From positions 124,001 through 188,000 of the forward strand of contig CAJWUI010000003.1 in NCBI GenBank assembly GCA_913047695.1: a DNA stretch of 64,000 bases, given 5' to 3'. Of this stretch, positions 45,966-56,179 are shown one piece after another. The first letter of the stretch is position 1. Each line of letters starts with the position of its first letter. The translations under genes and the position numbers were made by a program. Under the pieces are notes generated by a model that was given only the letters and a program-made list of their open reading frames with translations, searched no databases and was not told the origin of the DNA. The DNA comes from an uncultured Bacteroidota bacterium. GTDB lineage: Bacteria > Bacteroidota > Bacteroidia > Flavobacteriales > Flavobacteriaceae.

Positions 45966-48379
45966 GTTGTACCTTTTTCGAGTTGAAGAGACATTTTTCT
46001 AATACGATCTTCTACACTTTCAGAAGAAAGTTTAGTTCTTATTCGATCTGTAATTATAGGAAATGAAAACGGTGTAGGTTGACTGCAATCCCGCCATATG
46101 ATTGATTGACTCTCAATATTTTCAAATACTTTTGTCATTCGGCCACTTTCCATACCATGTTCAAAAGTTTCCTCAATAGCTTGCTGGTACAATAGATTGT
46201 CAGGTTCGTAATCTTTGAAAACATTATAAAAAAGTTGAGACCCACTTTGTAGATGTTTACTTTTTATGGGTTTATTAGGAAAACCCTGAAAAACTAACCC
46301 AGAAATAACAGCAATGTCTCGAAAGCGACGCCTAGACATCTCCGATATATTGATACTCTTCTCAAGATCGTCGTTTAAATGCTTTGTTGTTAGAAAATTA
46401 TTATCTAGAAAGTCGTCTTTGGAAAAAACTTGATCTGACAAAAGTTCAAACCCATAATCGTTAAATGACATGCTAAAACTAATTGGCTGTAAAAGACTAA
46501 TTCTGTAGGCTAAAAGGCTTGCCATCACTTCATGAATAGCATATCCCTCAAATGGATAGAATATTGTATGAAACCCTTCTCTAGTTTTAAAGCGTTCAAT
46601 TAAAAATTCATCAGGTTTTGGTATAATTGATTCCTTTTTTTGTTCATCAAAAATGGGAATTAATGCCCTAAATTCGGGACTATTTTTATATGTTTCTTCA
46701 TAAAGTGCATTTTTGAGTAAATCACTAAGATGAGCACTGAAGCTCATACGTCCTCCCATCCAGGAAGGGATTCTGGTTTTTTTAGATTTGGATTTACGTA
46801 CAATCACTTCCATGTTACGAATTCTAACTAATTCTAAGTTACGACCGGAGAAAGTAAATATATCTCCGGGAATTAATTTCGAAATAAACCATTCTTCAAC
46901 AGAACCTAAATAGCCTCCTTTTTGATATCTAACTTTCAATGTAGCATCACCTACTATGGTTCCAATAGAGAGGCGATGACGCATTATTATCCCCTTATTT
47001 ATAACTTTATAGATTCCATTTTCCAGAATTGTTACTTTTTTATATTCGTCATAATGTTCTAGAGTCTGGCTTCCTTTAACCAAAAAATTTAGTATCCACT
47101 GCCATTGTTCTTTTTTAATAGTTTGAAAACAAAATGTTTTTTGAATTATAGGAAACAAGTCCTTTTGATCAAAGCCACTTCCAACAGCAAGTGTCATCAA
47201 AAATTGAAATAGCACGTCATAACTATTAAGATAAGGGAGACGATCTTCTATTTTATGTTTTTCGATTCCTTTTTGTAGGGCTAATGACTCAATTAGCTCC
47301 ATAGCATGAGTTGGAAGAAAATAAATTTTGCTTTTTGCTTTTGGCTGGTGCCCACTTCTACCTGCTCTTTGAATAAATCGACCTACACCTTTCGGACTTC
47401 CTATTTGTATGCAACTTTCTACTGGTGAAAAATCAACACCTAAATCTAAACTCGAAGTGCAAACTACTACTTTAATATTTTCTTTTCTAAGGGCGTCTTC
47501 TACCCATAATCGAATTTTTTTATCAATGCTGCCATGATGCATTGCAATATCTCCAGCAAGCTCAGGGTTTCTATCTAGAAGATGGTGATACCATATTTCA
47601 CATTGGGCACGCGTATTTGTAAAGATTAATGTAGTTTTATTTTTTTTGACTATTTCTAGTACACGAGATAAAAGATGAATTCCTAGGTGACCACGCCAAG
47701 GGAATCTTTCCATATTTTTTGGTAAAATTGATTCAACCTCTATTTTTTTTTGGATTTCTGCATTTACAGTTACAAAAGATTTTGAAGGTCCCAATAAAAT
47801 TTTACTAGCTAAATCTTTATTTCCAATTGTTGCTGATATACCCCAAACTTTAAGATTAGGAAGAAAAGAATTTAAGTATGCAATAGCTAACTCAATTTGA
47901 ACACCTCTTTTTGTTCCCAGAAGCTCGTGCCATTCATCTATTACAATTACTTTGAGATTCTGGAGTGTTTTTTTATGGTCTTTAGTGCTTAACAAAAGGT
48001 GCAAACTCTCAGGTGTAGTTACAAGACCAAAAGAAGGTTTTCGTTTTTGATTTCCTCTTTCTTTTTGTGATGTGTCTCCTGTGCGCAGCGCAATTTTTAA
48101 ATCAGGGTTTAAATCATTAGTCATCATTTGTATCGCTTTTTGAATTTCTACAGCTAGAGCACGCAAGGGAGTTATCCATATTATTTGAATACCGATTTTA
48201 TGTTTTTTCATTTTTAATGATTCTTCGATAATACCTCCCCATATTGCATAGGTTTTTCCACTCCCAGTTGGAGCATGAAGAATTCCATTTTTACCCTCAG
48301 AGTAAGCTTTCCAACACTCTTTTTGGAAGTTTTGTGCTTTCCATCCCTTATTTTTGAACCATTTTAATACTTTGTTCAC
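45962..48379 (-). CDS. Ligase-associated DEXH-box helicase (Lhr-Core type)
   Basis: 805 residues. Superfamily 2 DNA helicase of the Lhr-Core group. Motif I GILHAPTGSGKTYAIWGG (about residues 33-50), motif II VIVIDEWHELLGTKRG (about 143), motif III WGISATIGN, motif V/VI SSLDLGVDFSPVESCIQIG and GVGRFIQRAGRSGHQP (about 340). A winged-helix and core beta domain follow. 3'-5' ATP-dependent translocation is known for characterised homologues. Second gene product of the four-gene repair cassette; overlaps the ligase gene as ATGA. Confidence 0.93.
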   Translation of the reverse strand: MNKVLKWFKNKGWKAQNFQKECWKAYSEGKNGILHAPTGSGKTYAIWGGIIEESLKMKKHKIGIQIIWITPLRALAVEIQKAIQMMTNDLNPDLKIALRTGDTSQKERGNQKRKPSFGLVTTPESLHLLLSTKDHKKTLQNLKVIVIDEWHELLGTKRGVQIELAIAYLNSFLPNLKVWGISATIGNKDLASKILLGPSKSFVTVNAEIQKKIEVESILPKNMERFPWRGHLGIHLLSRVLEIVKKNKTTLIFTNTRAQCEIWYHHLLDRNPELAGDIAMHHGSIDKKIRLWVEDALRKENIKVVVCTSSLDLGVDFSPVESCIQIGSPKGVGRFIQRAGRSGHQPKAKSKIYFLPTHAMELIESLALQKGIEKHKIEDRLPYLNSYDVLFQFLMTLAVGSGFDQKDLFPIIQKTFCFQTIKKEQWQWILNFLVKGSQTLEHYDEYKKVTILENGIYKVINKGIIMRHRLSIGTIVGDATLKVRYQKGGYLGSVEEWFISKLIPGDIFTFSGRNLELVRIRNMEVIVRKSKSKKTRIPSWMGGRMSFSAHLSDLLKNALYEETYKNSPEFRALIPIFDEQKKESIIPKPDEFLIERFKTREGFHTIFYPFEGYAIHEVMASLLAYRISLLQPISFSMSFNDYGFELLSDQVFSKDDFLDNNFLTTKHLNDDLEKSINISEMSRRRFRDIAVISGLVFQGFPNKPIKSKHLQSGSQLFYNVFKDYEPDNLLYQQAIEETFEHGMESGRMTKVFENIESQSIIWRDCSQPTPFSFPIITDRIRTKLSSESVEDRIRKMSLQLEKGTT

Positions 48380-49962
48380 CGCAAAAATTGTTTAAGATCA
48401 TTTATAGTATTAGCCTCGGCTATCTTTTTATCATGACGCCAATGTAAAATCCTTGGGAAACGCACAGCAAAACCACTTTTGTGACGAGATGACGAAGCAA
48501 TACCCTCAAAAGCGATCTCAAAAACTAATTCTGGTTTTACTTGACGAACAGGCCCGAAACGATCAATGGTATTTTTTTTTATGAACCTATCAACTTCTCT
48601 TATTTCCATGTCTGTCAGTCCAGAGTATGCCTTTGCAAAAGTTACTAGTTTTTCATCTTTCCATAGAGCAAAAGTATAATCTGTATAAAGGTTAGTTCGT
48701 CTACCATGTCCTCGCATTGCATAAGTTAATACCGCATCAATTGTTTTTGGATCTGATTTCCATTTAAACCAAAAACCTTTCTTTCTCCCTATGGAATATA
48801 TTGAATCTTTTTTCTTTATCATTAAGCCTTCGCTTGATTTTTCATCTGCTCTTTTTCTTTCGCCTATCACCTTATTCCAATTGTCAAAAAACATTACCTG
48901 AGATAAAAGCACAGGAGCATTATTAACTTTAATTTTTTTATAGAGAGATTCTAAAATTTCTTTTCGTTTTGTTAAATGGTAATTTCTTATGTCTTTTCCC
49001 TCCCATTCCAATATGTCATAAAGCATTATTACAATTGGAATTTCATCCCGTAATTTTTTCGATACAGTTTTACGTCCAATTCTTTTTTGCAAGTCATTAA
49101 AATATCCAACTTTATTTTCTTTAAAGGGTAAGAGCTCTCCGTCTAAAACTGTACCATCTGGAATCAAGCCAACTAGTGAACTGAGCTCGGGAAATTTATC
49201 ACTAATTAATTCCTCTCCACGACTCCACAAAAAATATTTACCTTTTCTTATTATCAGTTGGGATCTCATGCCGTCCCATTTGTGTTCAAAACACCAATTT
49301 TGAACTAACTCTTTATCCTGGAAATCTTGATCAATTGGATAAGCTAAAAAAAATGGATAGGGTTGAGAAATTTGATCTTCAGGATTAGGATTAATGATCA
49401 GTTCTTCAAAAGTGGTAGTCATCGGTGACCATTGTCCCATTAGGCGGTGTGCTAAAATATTTTCATCAATTTTGACTGATTTTGAAAGAGCACGAGTCAT
49501 AAGTTTTTGACTTATACCAATACGAAATCCTCCTGTTAGTATCTTGTTGAAGACAAATTTTTCGTAATCATTAAAACTCTTCCAACACTTAAATATGTAA
49601 CTCTTTTTCTCTTTTTCATCTTTAGACTTTAAATTAATTATTTCATTTATGCATTCAGATAGTGAAGGTGGTGTTGAATGAATTTCTTGACGAACTGAAA
49701 GAGCAATAGTTTCAGCAAGGTCTCCTACAATGTGATAAGATTCTTCAAAAAGCCATTCTGGAACCTTTGCTAGTTCTGAAGCCCATATCCGCATTAAAGT
49801 TGTATTTATCGGACGGGTAGGACGTCTATGAGATAAAAGTGCGATTGCCCAAAGAGAGTCTTTTTTTGGCGTACCTTTAAAATAATTTGCAAGAATTGTT
49901 ACCTTTTGATTGGTTTTATTGGTGCTATCTAACTCTTCAATTAGAGCTGCAAAACGTCTCAT
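48376..49962 (-). CDS. ATP-dependent DNA ligase (cassette ligase, LigB type)
   Basis: 528 residues. The nucleotidyl-transfer Lys is K228 in CFEHKWDGMRSQLIIR; motif III is VLDGELLPFKENKVGYFNDL, motif IV EGLMIKKKDSIY, motif V GFWFKWKSDPKTIDAVLTYA. An N-terminal DNA-binding helical domain (about 1-200) encloses DNA and an OB domain ends the protein with RFPRILHWRHDKK. Bacterial ATP-dependent ligases are accessory to NAD-dependent LigA and here belong to the repair cassette. Directly abuts the exonuclease gene. Confidence 0.95.
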   Translation of the reverse strand: MRRFAALIEELDSTNKTNQKVTILANYFKGTPKKDSLWAIALLSHRRPTRPINTTLMRIWASELAKVPEWLFEESYHIVGDLAETIALSVRQEIHSTPPSLSECINEIINLKSKDEKEKKSYIFKCWKSFNDYEKFVFNKILTGGFRIGISQKLMTRALSKSVKIDENILAHRLMGQWSPMTTTFEELIINPNPEDQISQPYPFFLAYPIDQDFQDKELVQNWCFEHKWDGMRSQLIIRKGKYFLWSRGEELISDKFPELSSLVGLIPDGTVLDGELLPFKENKVGYFNDLQKRIGRKTVSKKLRDEIPIVIMLYDILEWEGKDIRNYHLTKRKEILESLYKKIKVNNAPVLLSQVMFFDNWNKVIGERKRADEKSSEGLMIKKKDSIYSIGRKKGFWFKWKSDPKTIDAVLTYAMRGHGRRTNLYTDYTFALWKDEKLVTFAKAYSGLTDMEIREVDRFIKKNTIDRFGPVRQVKPELVFEIAFEGIASSSRHKSGFAVRFPRILHWRHDKKIAEANTINDLKQFLR

Positions 49963-50961
49963 TTAAATGACTTCAGAATCAATAGTTTCAACTTCATATT
50001 GTGTTTTTTCAGTACGAGCATTCCAGCCGTTTTCCTTGAGATAATGAGCAAAAATATCCGTGTACCCGTGAGTAGTAATTATATCTTCACAACCTGTAGC
50101 TTTTATCACAGACACTAGTCCTTCCCAATCTGCATGATCTGATAATACGAATGAACGATCTACTGCACGTCTTCTCCTAGCCCCTCTAAGTGCCATCCAT
50201 CCCGACGCATAGCCTGTTGAAACCACCCCAAGTTTTTTTGCCCAGGCGCTACCCATCACTGCTGGTGGAGCCAGAACTAAATTCCCCTGAATTTCTGTTT
50301 TTTTGGTATCACGAGTTATTAATTCAGTTTCTGGGAAGTCAATGAATTGCCTCAATATGTTAGTCATTTTTTCTGTTGCTCCATGGGTAAAGATTTTCCC
50401 TGTATTGTAATCTACATGTTTTAAAAGCCTTTGTACTTTCCCCAGGGAGTAGCCCATTAGCAAGCTTGTTACTTTATTGGACTTGTTATTTGCCCACCAA
50501 CTGTTAATATCTTCATGAACTTTTAGAGGTTTTTCCCATTTAAAGACAGGTAAACCGAAAGTACACTCAGTTATAAAAGTATTACATCTAATGAGTTCAA
50601 AGGGAGTAGAAATTCCATCAACTTGAGTTTTATAATCTCCAGTAAAAACCCATACCTCTCCTTTATGTTCTACTCTAATTTGTGATGATCCTGGAACATG
50701 CCCTGCAGGATGAAAAGAAAATTTTACACCATTTATTCGAAATGCTTCGCCATATTTTTTACCTGTCACTAAAATCTTTCCAAGTCTATGTGTGATTATT
50801 GGGGCATTGATTTCATGTGTTATATAACGTTTGCTACCCCACCTGGCGTGGTCAGAATGACCATGTGAAATTATTGCTTTGTCTACTCCCCTCCAGGGAT
50901 CTAAATAAACATCAGCTTGTTTGCAGTAAATTCCTTTTTTTGTGAATTCAAGTAACGGCAT
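49963..50961 (-). CDS. Ligase-associated DNA exonuclease (metallo-beta-lactamase fold)
   Basis: 332 residues, SNM1/Artemis-like MBL nuclease. The metal motif ISHGHSDHARWG (about residues 31-42), FHPAGHVPGSSQIRV (about 83-97), VFTGDYKTQ (about 104-112) and the C-terminal FVLSDHADWEGLV and ITTHG (about 270-300) are visible. Homologues are Mn-dependent single-strand nucleases. First gene of the minus-strand operon exo-lig-lhr-pdeM, divergent from dnaE across 112 bases; mfd follows pdeM after 44 bases. Confidence 0.93.
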   Translation of the reverse strand: MPLLEFTKKGIYCKQADVYLDPWRGVDKAIISHGHSDHARWGSKRYITHEINAPIITHRLGKILVTGKKYGEAFRINGVKFSFHPAGHVPGSSQIRVEHKGEVWVFTGDYKTQVDGISTPFELIRCNTFITECTFGLPVFKWEKPLKVHEDINSWWANNKSNKVTSLLMGYSLGKVQRLLKHVDYNTGKIFTHGATEKMTNILRQFIDFPETELITRDTKKTEIQGNLVLAPPAVMGSAWAKKLGVVSTGYASGWMALRGARRRRAVDRSFVLSDHADWEGLVSVIKATGCEDIITTHGYTDIFAHYLKENGWNARTEKTQYEVETIDSEVI

Positions 50962-51073
50962 TTTAAAATTTTCTTTTTCGACTGGAAGTTACGAAAAAGG
51001 AAAAAAAAAAAACGTTGATAAATGTCGATAACTCTCTTTCGCTCAACCTTTATATTTTTTTATTTTAGATTAA

Positions 51074-54000
51074 ATGTATTTAATTTTTGATACCGAAACT
51101 ACAGGACTGCCAAAACGCTGGGATGCACCCTTAAGCGACAGTGAAAATTGGCCAAGGTGTGTACAAGTAGCATGGCAAATCCACGACAAAAATGGTGAAT
51201 TAGTCTCACAAAAAAGTTTTTTAATAAAACCAAATGGATTTAGTATTCCGTATGAATCCGAAAAAGTACATGGTATTTCGACTGCTCTAGCAGAAAAACA
51301 AGGAGCTATTTTAGAAAATGTATTGAATGAGCTTCATGATGCTATAAACCAAGTTGAATACATCGTGGGGCATAATATTTCATTTGACCGTAATATTTTG
51401 GGGGCTGAATTCTTACGTTTAGGTTTAAATGATGTGTTAGTAGAAAAAAAACTTATTGATACTTGTACTGAAGAAACAGCACACTTATGTAAATTAAAAG
51501 GTGGCCGGGGAGGAAAATTTAAGCTTCCTACACTTAGCGAACTATATGTTTTTGTATTCAAAGAAAATTTTGATGAAGCACATAATGCAGCTGCCGATGT
51601 GGAGGCAACCTCTCGTGTTTTTTTAGAGCTATTGAGACTAGACAAATTGCACCCTTCAGCTTTTGAAAATCAAAAATTAGAAGTAGCTGAAATACATGAA
51701 AAAGGGGATCCTTTTCAATTAATTGGGTTAACCCATCAAAACTTAAAATTGGCTTCTAATGCAATTAAAAAGGCAAAGGCTTCTGATAAAATAGATAGTG
51801 GTAAAAGTATTTTAGATGGTAATTTATCTGATTCTTCTTTCGTTCATTTACATAATCATTCACAATTTTCAGTTTTGCAAGCTACTTCAAGAATAAATCA
51901 ATTAGTGGAAGCTGCTGCAAAAGATAATATGCCAGCTATTGCTCTTACTGATCATGGAAACTTAATGGGTGCATTCCATTTTATAAAAGCAATAAGTAAT
52001 TATAATTCTAATGTTAGTGATGGTAAAAAAATAAAACCCATAGTTGGTTGTGAATTTTATGTTTGTGATGATCATCGAGATAAAACAAGAAGAAATGACG
52101 GATACCAAATCATTTTCTTGGCTAAAAACAAAAAAGGATATCATAATTTGGCCAAACTGACATCTTTGTCTTATGTGGACGGGTTTTATTATGTACCAAG
52201 GATTGATAAAAAATTAGTTGAATTATATAAACAACATTTAATTGTTCTAACTGGGAATATGTATGGAGAAATTCCATCAAAAATTCTCAATTTGGGTGAT
52301 AGTCAAGCTGAAGATGCTCTACAGTGGTGGCACACTCAATTTGGAGACGACTTGTATATCGAATTAATGAGGCACGGAGAGGAGGGAGAGGATAGAGCAA
52401 ACGAAAAACTTATCTATTTTTCTGAAAAGTATAAAATTCCTGTTATTGCTACCAATAATACCTACTATGTTAATAAAGATGAAGCAAACGCACATGATAT
52501 CCTGTTATGCGTAAAGGAAGGGGAAAAGCAAGCCACACCAATTGGTAGAGGTAGGGGATTTCGGTATGGTCTTCCAAACCAAGAATATTATTTTAAGTCC
52601 ACTAATGAGATGAAGAGGTTATTTAGTGACTTGCCTCAGGCAATTACAAATATCAAAAAATTAGTTGATAAAATTGAACCATTTAAATTATCTAGAGATG
52701 TATTGTTACCAAAATTTGAGATTCCAGAAAAGTATCGAATAAAAGACGACATTGATAGTAATGTTAGTGAGAATAACTATTTACGTTATCTCACCTATCA
52801 AGGTGCAAAGGAAAGATATTCTGATTTGACTACTGAAATAAATGATAGAATCGATTTTGAATTAGATGTAATTGCAAATACGGGTTATCCTGGCTATTTT
52901 TTAATCGTTCAGGATTTTATTAGTGCAGCCAGAGAAATGGATGTTTCCGTAGGTCCTGGGAGAGGTTCAGCAGCAGGATCAGTAGTAGCCTATTGCTTAA
53001 AAATAACTAATATTGATCCAATTAAATACAATTTATTATTTGAGCGATTTTTGAATCCTGATCGTGTTAGTATGCCTGATATTGATATTGATTTTGATGA
53101 TGAAGGGAGGTCACGTGTCATGGATTATGTGATAAAAAAATATGGTTCAAATCAAGTAGCTCAAATCATTACCTATGGTACCATGGCAGCTAAATCTTCA
53201 ATACGCGATACAGCAAGGGTTCTTGATTTACCTTTAGGAGAGGCAGATCGAATAGCTAAACTATTGCCAAATATAAAACTAGAAAAAATTTTTAATTCAA
53301 CTCAGGAAGAATTAAAAGGAAATCTTCGGTCCGAAGAAATATTGAGAGTTAATGAAATCAAAAGTTTGGCAAAAGAAAATTCCATTTCTGGGCAAACAAT
53401 ACAACAGGCAATGGTTCTTGAGGGCTCATTAAGAAATACAGGTATTCATGCTTGTGGAGTTATAATAACCCCAGATGACATTACACAATTTGTTCCAGTT
53501 GCAACTGCAAAAGACTCGGAATTGTATGTAACACAATTTGACAACTCAGTTGTAGAAGATGCGGGTCTTCTAAAAATGGATTTTTTGGGTCTCAAAACTT
53601 TGACTCTTATAAAAGACACTGTTCAATTAATTAAATACAAATACAATATTGAACTAAAACCTGATACTTTTCCATTAGATGATCAAAAAACTTATGAGCT
53701 TTTTCAAAGGGGTGAAACAGTGGGAATTTTCCAGTATGAGTCAGCAGGAATGCAGAAATATTTGAAAGATCTAAAACCAACAGTTTTTGCAGACTTGATA
53801 GCAATGAACGCTCTCTATCGTCCTGGACCACTTGAATATATTCCAAGTTTTGTAGATAGGAAAAATGGAAACGAAAAAATCTCATATGATCTTCCTGTTA
53901 TGGAGGAATACCTCAAAGAGACATATGGAATTACCGTATATCAGGAACAAGTAATGCTTTTATCCCAAAAGCTGGCCAATTTCTCTAAGGGCGATGCAGA

Positions 54001-55393
54001 TGTTTTAAGAAAAGCAATGGGGAAAAAGATTTTTGCATTGCTTCAAAAACTTAAGCCCCAGTTTATTAATGGAGGAAAGGAAAATGGCCATCCTGAAAAT
54101 ATATTGGAAAAAATTTGGAAAGATTGGGAAGCTTTTGCGGCATACGCATTTAATAAGTCGCATTCAACATGCTATGCCTGGATTGGATTTCAAACGGCAT
54201 ACCTTAAAGCTCACTATCCAGCGGAATATATGGCAGCTGTCCTTTCAAATAATATGAATGACATCAAACAAGTAACATTTTTTATGGAAGAGTGTCGTCG
54301 AATGGGGCTTAAAGTTTTAGGGCCTGATGTAAATGAATCATTTTACAAATTCACAGTCAACGATAATAAGGCTATTAGATTTGGAATGGGAGCTATAAAA
54401 GGGTTAGGGAAAGGTGCCGTTGAAACCATTATAAAAAACCGAAAAAAGGAAAAATATAATTCTATTTTTGATCTTGTAAAACGAATTGATTTAAGAGCTG
54501 CAAACAAAAAAGCTTTTGAAAATTTAGTTCTAGCTGGTGGCTTAGATTCATTCGAAACTATACACCGAGCACAATATTTTAACCCAGATTCTGAGGGCAA
54601 TATATTTCTTGAAAAGGCAATCAGATTTGGTGCTAAATATCAAGAAAATATAAATTCTTCTCAGACAAGTCTTTTTGGTGAAGAAACAAAAAACTATTAT
54701 CAAGATTTAACTATACCATCATGTGAATCATGGAGTAATTTAATTCGTTTAAAAAAAGAAAAGGAAGTAGTTGGGATTTATATTTCTTCTCATCCATTAG
54801 ATGATTTTAATCTTGCTATGGACCACTTTGTGTCAATTTCATTAAATAACTTAAGTAATTTAGAAAATCATATTAATAGAGAGCTAAGTGTTGGGGGAAT
54901 TGTAAATGAGGTAGAGCATCTTGAAAGCAGAGCTGGCAAAAGTTGGGCTCGATTTACATTAGAAGATTTTACTGATATTTATGAATTTAGGATTTTTGGA
55001 GAAGATTACTTGAAATATCGACATTTTTTAGTTTCAAATCAATTTATTCGAATCAGACTAATGATTCGAGAGGGTTGGATTAATAAGGAATCGGGCAGAA
55101 TAGGTTCACCAAGAATACAATATTTAAATTTTGAAATGCTTGAAAAAACTATAGAAAATAATGCAAAAAAAATTACACTCAACATCGATATAAAACGGCT
55201 TAAAGCAGAAAAAATAGATGCCTTAAAGGATTATTTGAAATCTTACAAAGGGGACAAACCTTTGTATTTTAATATATATGACTCGGAAAAAAAAGTTAAA
55301 TTAACCTTGAATAGTAGAAAACAGAAAGTTAAAATCACTTCTGAGTTTCTTAATGAACTAAGAGGACAAGAATGGACGTATAAACTAAATTAA
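51074..55393 (+). CDS. dnaE: DNA polymerase III alpha subunit with fused proofreading exonuclease
   Basis: 1,439 residues. Replicative polymerase. An N-terminal DnaQ-like 3'-5' exonuclease (about 1-190) has DTETTGLP at 5-12, GHNISFDRNIL near 97 and HNAAADVEAT near 170. The PHP domain starts near 257 (HLHNHSQFSVL, then LTDHGNLMGAFHF). Polymerase catalytic acids are in MPDIDIDFDDEGRSR near 666-680 and an earlier VGPGRGSAAGSVVAYC. A helix-hairpin-helix region and an OB fold (about 1250-1330) complete it. The fused exonuclease is the normal Bacteroidetes arrangement and explains why no separate dnaQ is needed with it. Confidence 0.96.
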   Translation: MYLIFDTETTGLPKRWDAPLSDSENWPRCVQVAWQIHDKNGELVSQKSFLIKPNGFSIPYESEKVHGISTALAEKQGAILENVLNELHDAINQVEYIVGHNISFDRNILGAEFLRLGLNDVLVEKKLIDTCTEETAHLCKLKGGRGGKFKLPTLSELYVFVFKENFDEAHNAAADVEATSRVFLELLRLDKLHPSAFENQKLEVAEIHEKGDPFQLIGLTHQNLKLASNAIKKAKASDKIDSGKSILDGNLSDSSFVHLHNHSQFSVLQATSRINQLVEAAAKDNMPAIALTDHGNLMGAFHFIKAISNYNSNVSDGKKIKPIVGCEFYVCDDHRDKTRRNDGYQIIFLAKNKKGYHNLAKLTSLSYVDGFYYVPRIDKKLVELYKQHLIVLTGNMYGEIPSKILNLGDSQAEDALQWWHTQFGDDLYIELMRHGEEGEDRANEKLIYFSEKYKIPVIATNNTYYVNKDEANAHDILLCVKEGEKQATPIGRGRGFRYGLPNQEYYFKSTNEMKRLFSDLPQAITNIKKLVDKIEPFKLSRDVLLPKFEIPEKYRIKDDIDSNVSENNYLRYLTYQGAKERYSDLTTEINDRIDFELDVIANTGYPGYFLIVQDFISAAREMDVSVGPGRGSAAGSVVAYCLKITNIDPIKYNLLFERFLNPDRVSMPDIDIDFDDEGRSRVMDYVIKKYGSNQVAQIITYGTMAAKSSIRDTARVLDLPLGEADRIAKLLPNIKLEKIFNSTQEELKGNLRSEEILRVNEIKSLAKENSISGQTIQQAMVLEGSLRNTGIHACGVIITPDDITQFVPVATAKDSELYVTQFDNSVVEDAGLLKMDFLGLKTLTLIKDTVQLIKYKYNIELKPDTFPLDDQKTYELFQRGETVGIFQYESAGMQKYLKDLKPTVFADLIAMNALYRPGPLEYIPSFVDRKNGNEKISYDLPVMEEYLKETYGITVYQEQVMLLSQKLANFSKGDADVLRKAMGKKIFALLQKLKPQFINGGKENGHPENILEKIWKDWEAFAAYAFNKSHSTCYAWIGFQTAYLKAHYPAEYMAAVLSNNMNDIKQVTFFMEECRRMGLKVLGPDVNESFYKFTVNDNKAIRFGMGAIKGLGKGAVETIIKNRKKEKYNSIFDLVKRIDLRAANKKAFENLVLAGGLDSFETIHRAQYFNPDSEGNIFLEKAIRFGAKYQENINSSQTSLFGEETKNYYQDLTIPSCESWSNLIRLKKEKEVVGIYISSHPLDDFNLAMDHFVSISLNNLSNLENHINRELSVGGIVNEVEHLESRAGKSWARFTLEDFTDIYEFRIFGEDYLKYRHFLVSNQFIRIRLMIREGWINKESGRIGSPRIQYLNFEMLEKTIENNAKKITLNIDIKRLKAEKIDALKDYLKSYKGDKPLYFNIYDSEKKVKLTLNSRKQKVKITSEFLNELRGQEWTYKLN

Positions 55394-55464
55394 TTTATTA
55401 TAGAAATACAATCTATGATAAATAAATTTGATTTAAACTAGTGCATATGAGATTAAAAAACAAT

Positions 55465-55472
55465 TAAATTTG
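55465..55472 (+). promoter_or_regulatory. Possible -7 box of trxA
   Basis: TAAATTTG, an exact TAnnTTTG match 17 bases before the trxA ATG. A second identical box lies at 55423-55430. Neither has a TTG at the ideal distance, so which is used is open. Confidence 0.35.
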
Positions 55473-55489
55473 GCACTAAAAATTGAATT

Positions 55490-55807
55490 ATGGCATTAGA
55501 AATTACAGATGAAACTTTTGAGGATGTAGTTTTAAAATCAGAAAAACCTGTTTTAGTTGATTTCTGGGCAGCATGGTGTGGACCTTGTAGAATGGTAGGA
55601 CCAATTATGGAGGAATTGAGTAATGATTATGCAGGTAAGGCAGTAGTTGGAAAAGTTGATGTGGACTCAAACCAGGAATTTGCTGCTAAATATGGAGTAA
55701 GGAACATTCCAACAGTTTTGTTATTCGATAAGGGGGAGTTAATTGGCAGGCATGTTGGTGTTTCTCCAAAGACAACCTACGAAGGGGCTATAGACGCTGT
55801 TTTGTAG
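55490..55807 (+). CDS. trxA: Thioredoxin
   Basis: 105 residues, normal length. Cytoplasmic dithiol reductase with the active site WAAWCGPCRMVGP (Cys pair near residues 30 and 33) and the cis-proline NIPTVLLFDKGE near residue 75. No signal peptide. Placed between dnaE and tRNA-Asp. Confidence 0.97.
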   Translation: MALEITDETFEDVVLKSEKPVLVDFWAAWCGPCRMVGPIMEELSNDYAGKAVVGKVDVDSNQEFAAKYGVRNIPTVLLFDKGELIGRHVGVSPKTTYEGAIDAVL

Positions 55808-55831
55808 ATCATTCTTTTTAGCAATTAATTG

Positions 55832-55862
55832 TTTGGCATATTCAAAATCAAGCGTATATTAG
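55832..55862 (+). promoter_or_regulatory. tRNA-Asp promoter
   Basis: TTTG at 55832-55835, a 19-base spacer, and TATATTAG at 55855-55862, one base from TAnnTTTG. Transcription would start about six to eight bases before the mature tRNA. Confidence 0.6.
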
Positions 55863-55876
55863 CATCCCTTATTACA

Positions 55877-55950
55877 GGTCTGGTAGTTCAGCTGGTTAGA
55901 ATACATGCCTGTCACGCATGGGGTCGCGGGTTCGAGTCCCGTCCAGACCG
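55877..55950 (+). tRNA. tRNA-Asp (GTC)
   Basis: 74 bases. Acceptor stem GGTCTGG pairs with CCAGACC (55943-55949) and G55950 is the discriminator. The anticodon stem CATGC/GCATG encloses the loop CTGTCAC with anticodon GTC at 55911-55913. The T arm has GGGTTCGAGTCCC-type sequence. The 3' CCA is not encoded. Confidence 0.97.
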
Positions 55951-55962
55951 CTTTTATCTCTT

Positions 55963-55988
55963 ACCCCCATCCTCTGGGGGTTTTTTTT
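55963..55988 (+). terminator. Rho-independent terminator after tRNA-Asp
   Basis: ACCCCCA (55963-55969) pairs with TGGGGGT (55975-55981) around the loop TCCTC, followed by eight T (55981-55988). The strongest terminator in the window. Confidence 0.93.
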
Positions 55989-56179
55989 ATTTAGAGATAA
56001 ACTAAATAAAAGGCAGTATTCGAGTTTAAATAATTTTTTTTTTGGGTCATAAAAATCCAAAATAAAATAGAATAATCATATAGATTTAATTTGTTTTTCC
56101 TAGATTTATAAAAAATAATAACAGCTTGTTTTAAAATGTTGTGTGTTGTGAGGTTAAATAGCCTTTGCAACTAGTGAGA

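Noticed and set aside
41959-50961. The repair cassette as a new anti-phage system
   Set aside because: All four members match the known ligase-associated DNA repair cluster, and no phage-sensing or toxin-like component is present nearby.
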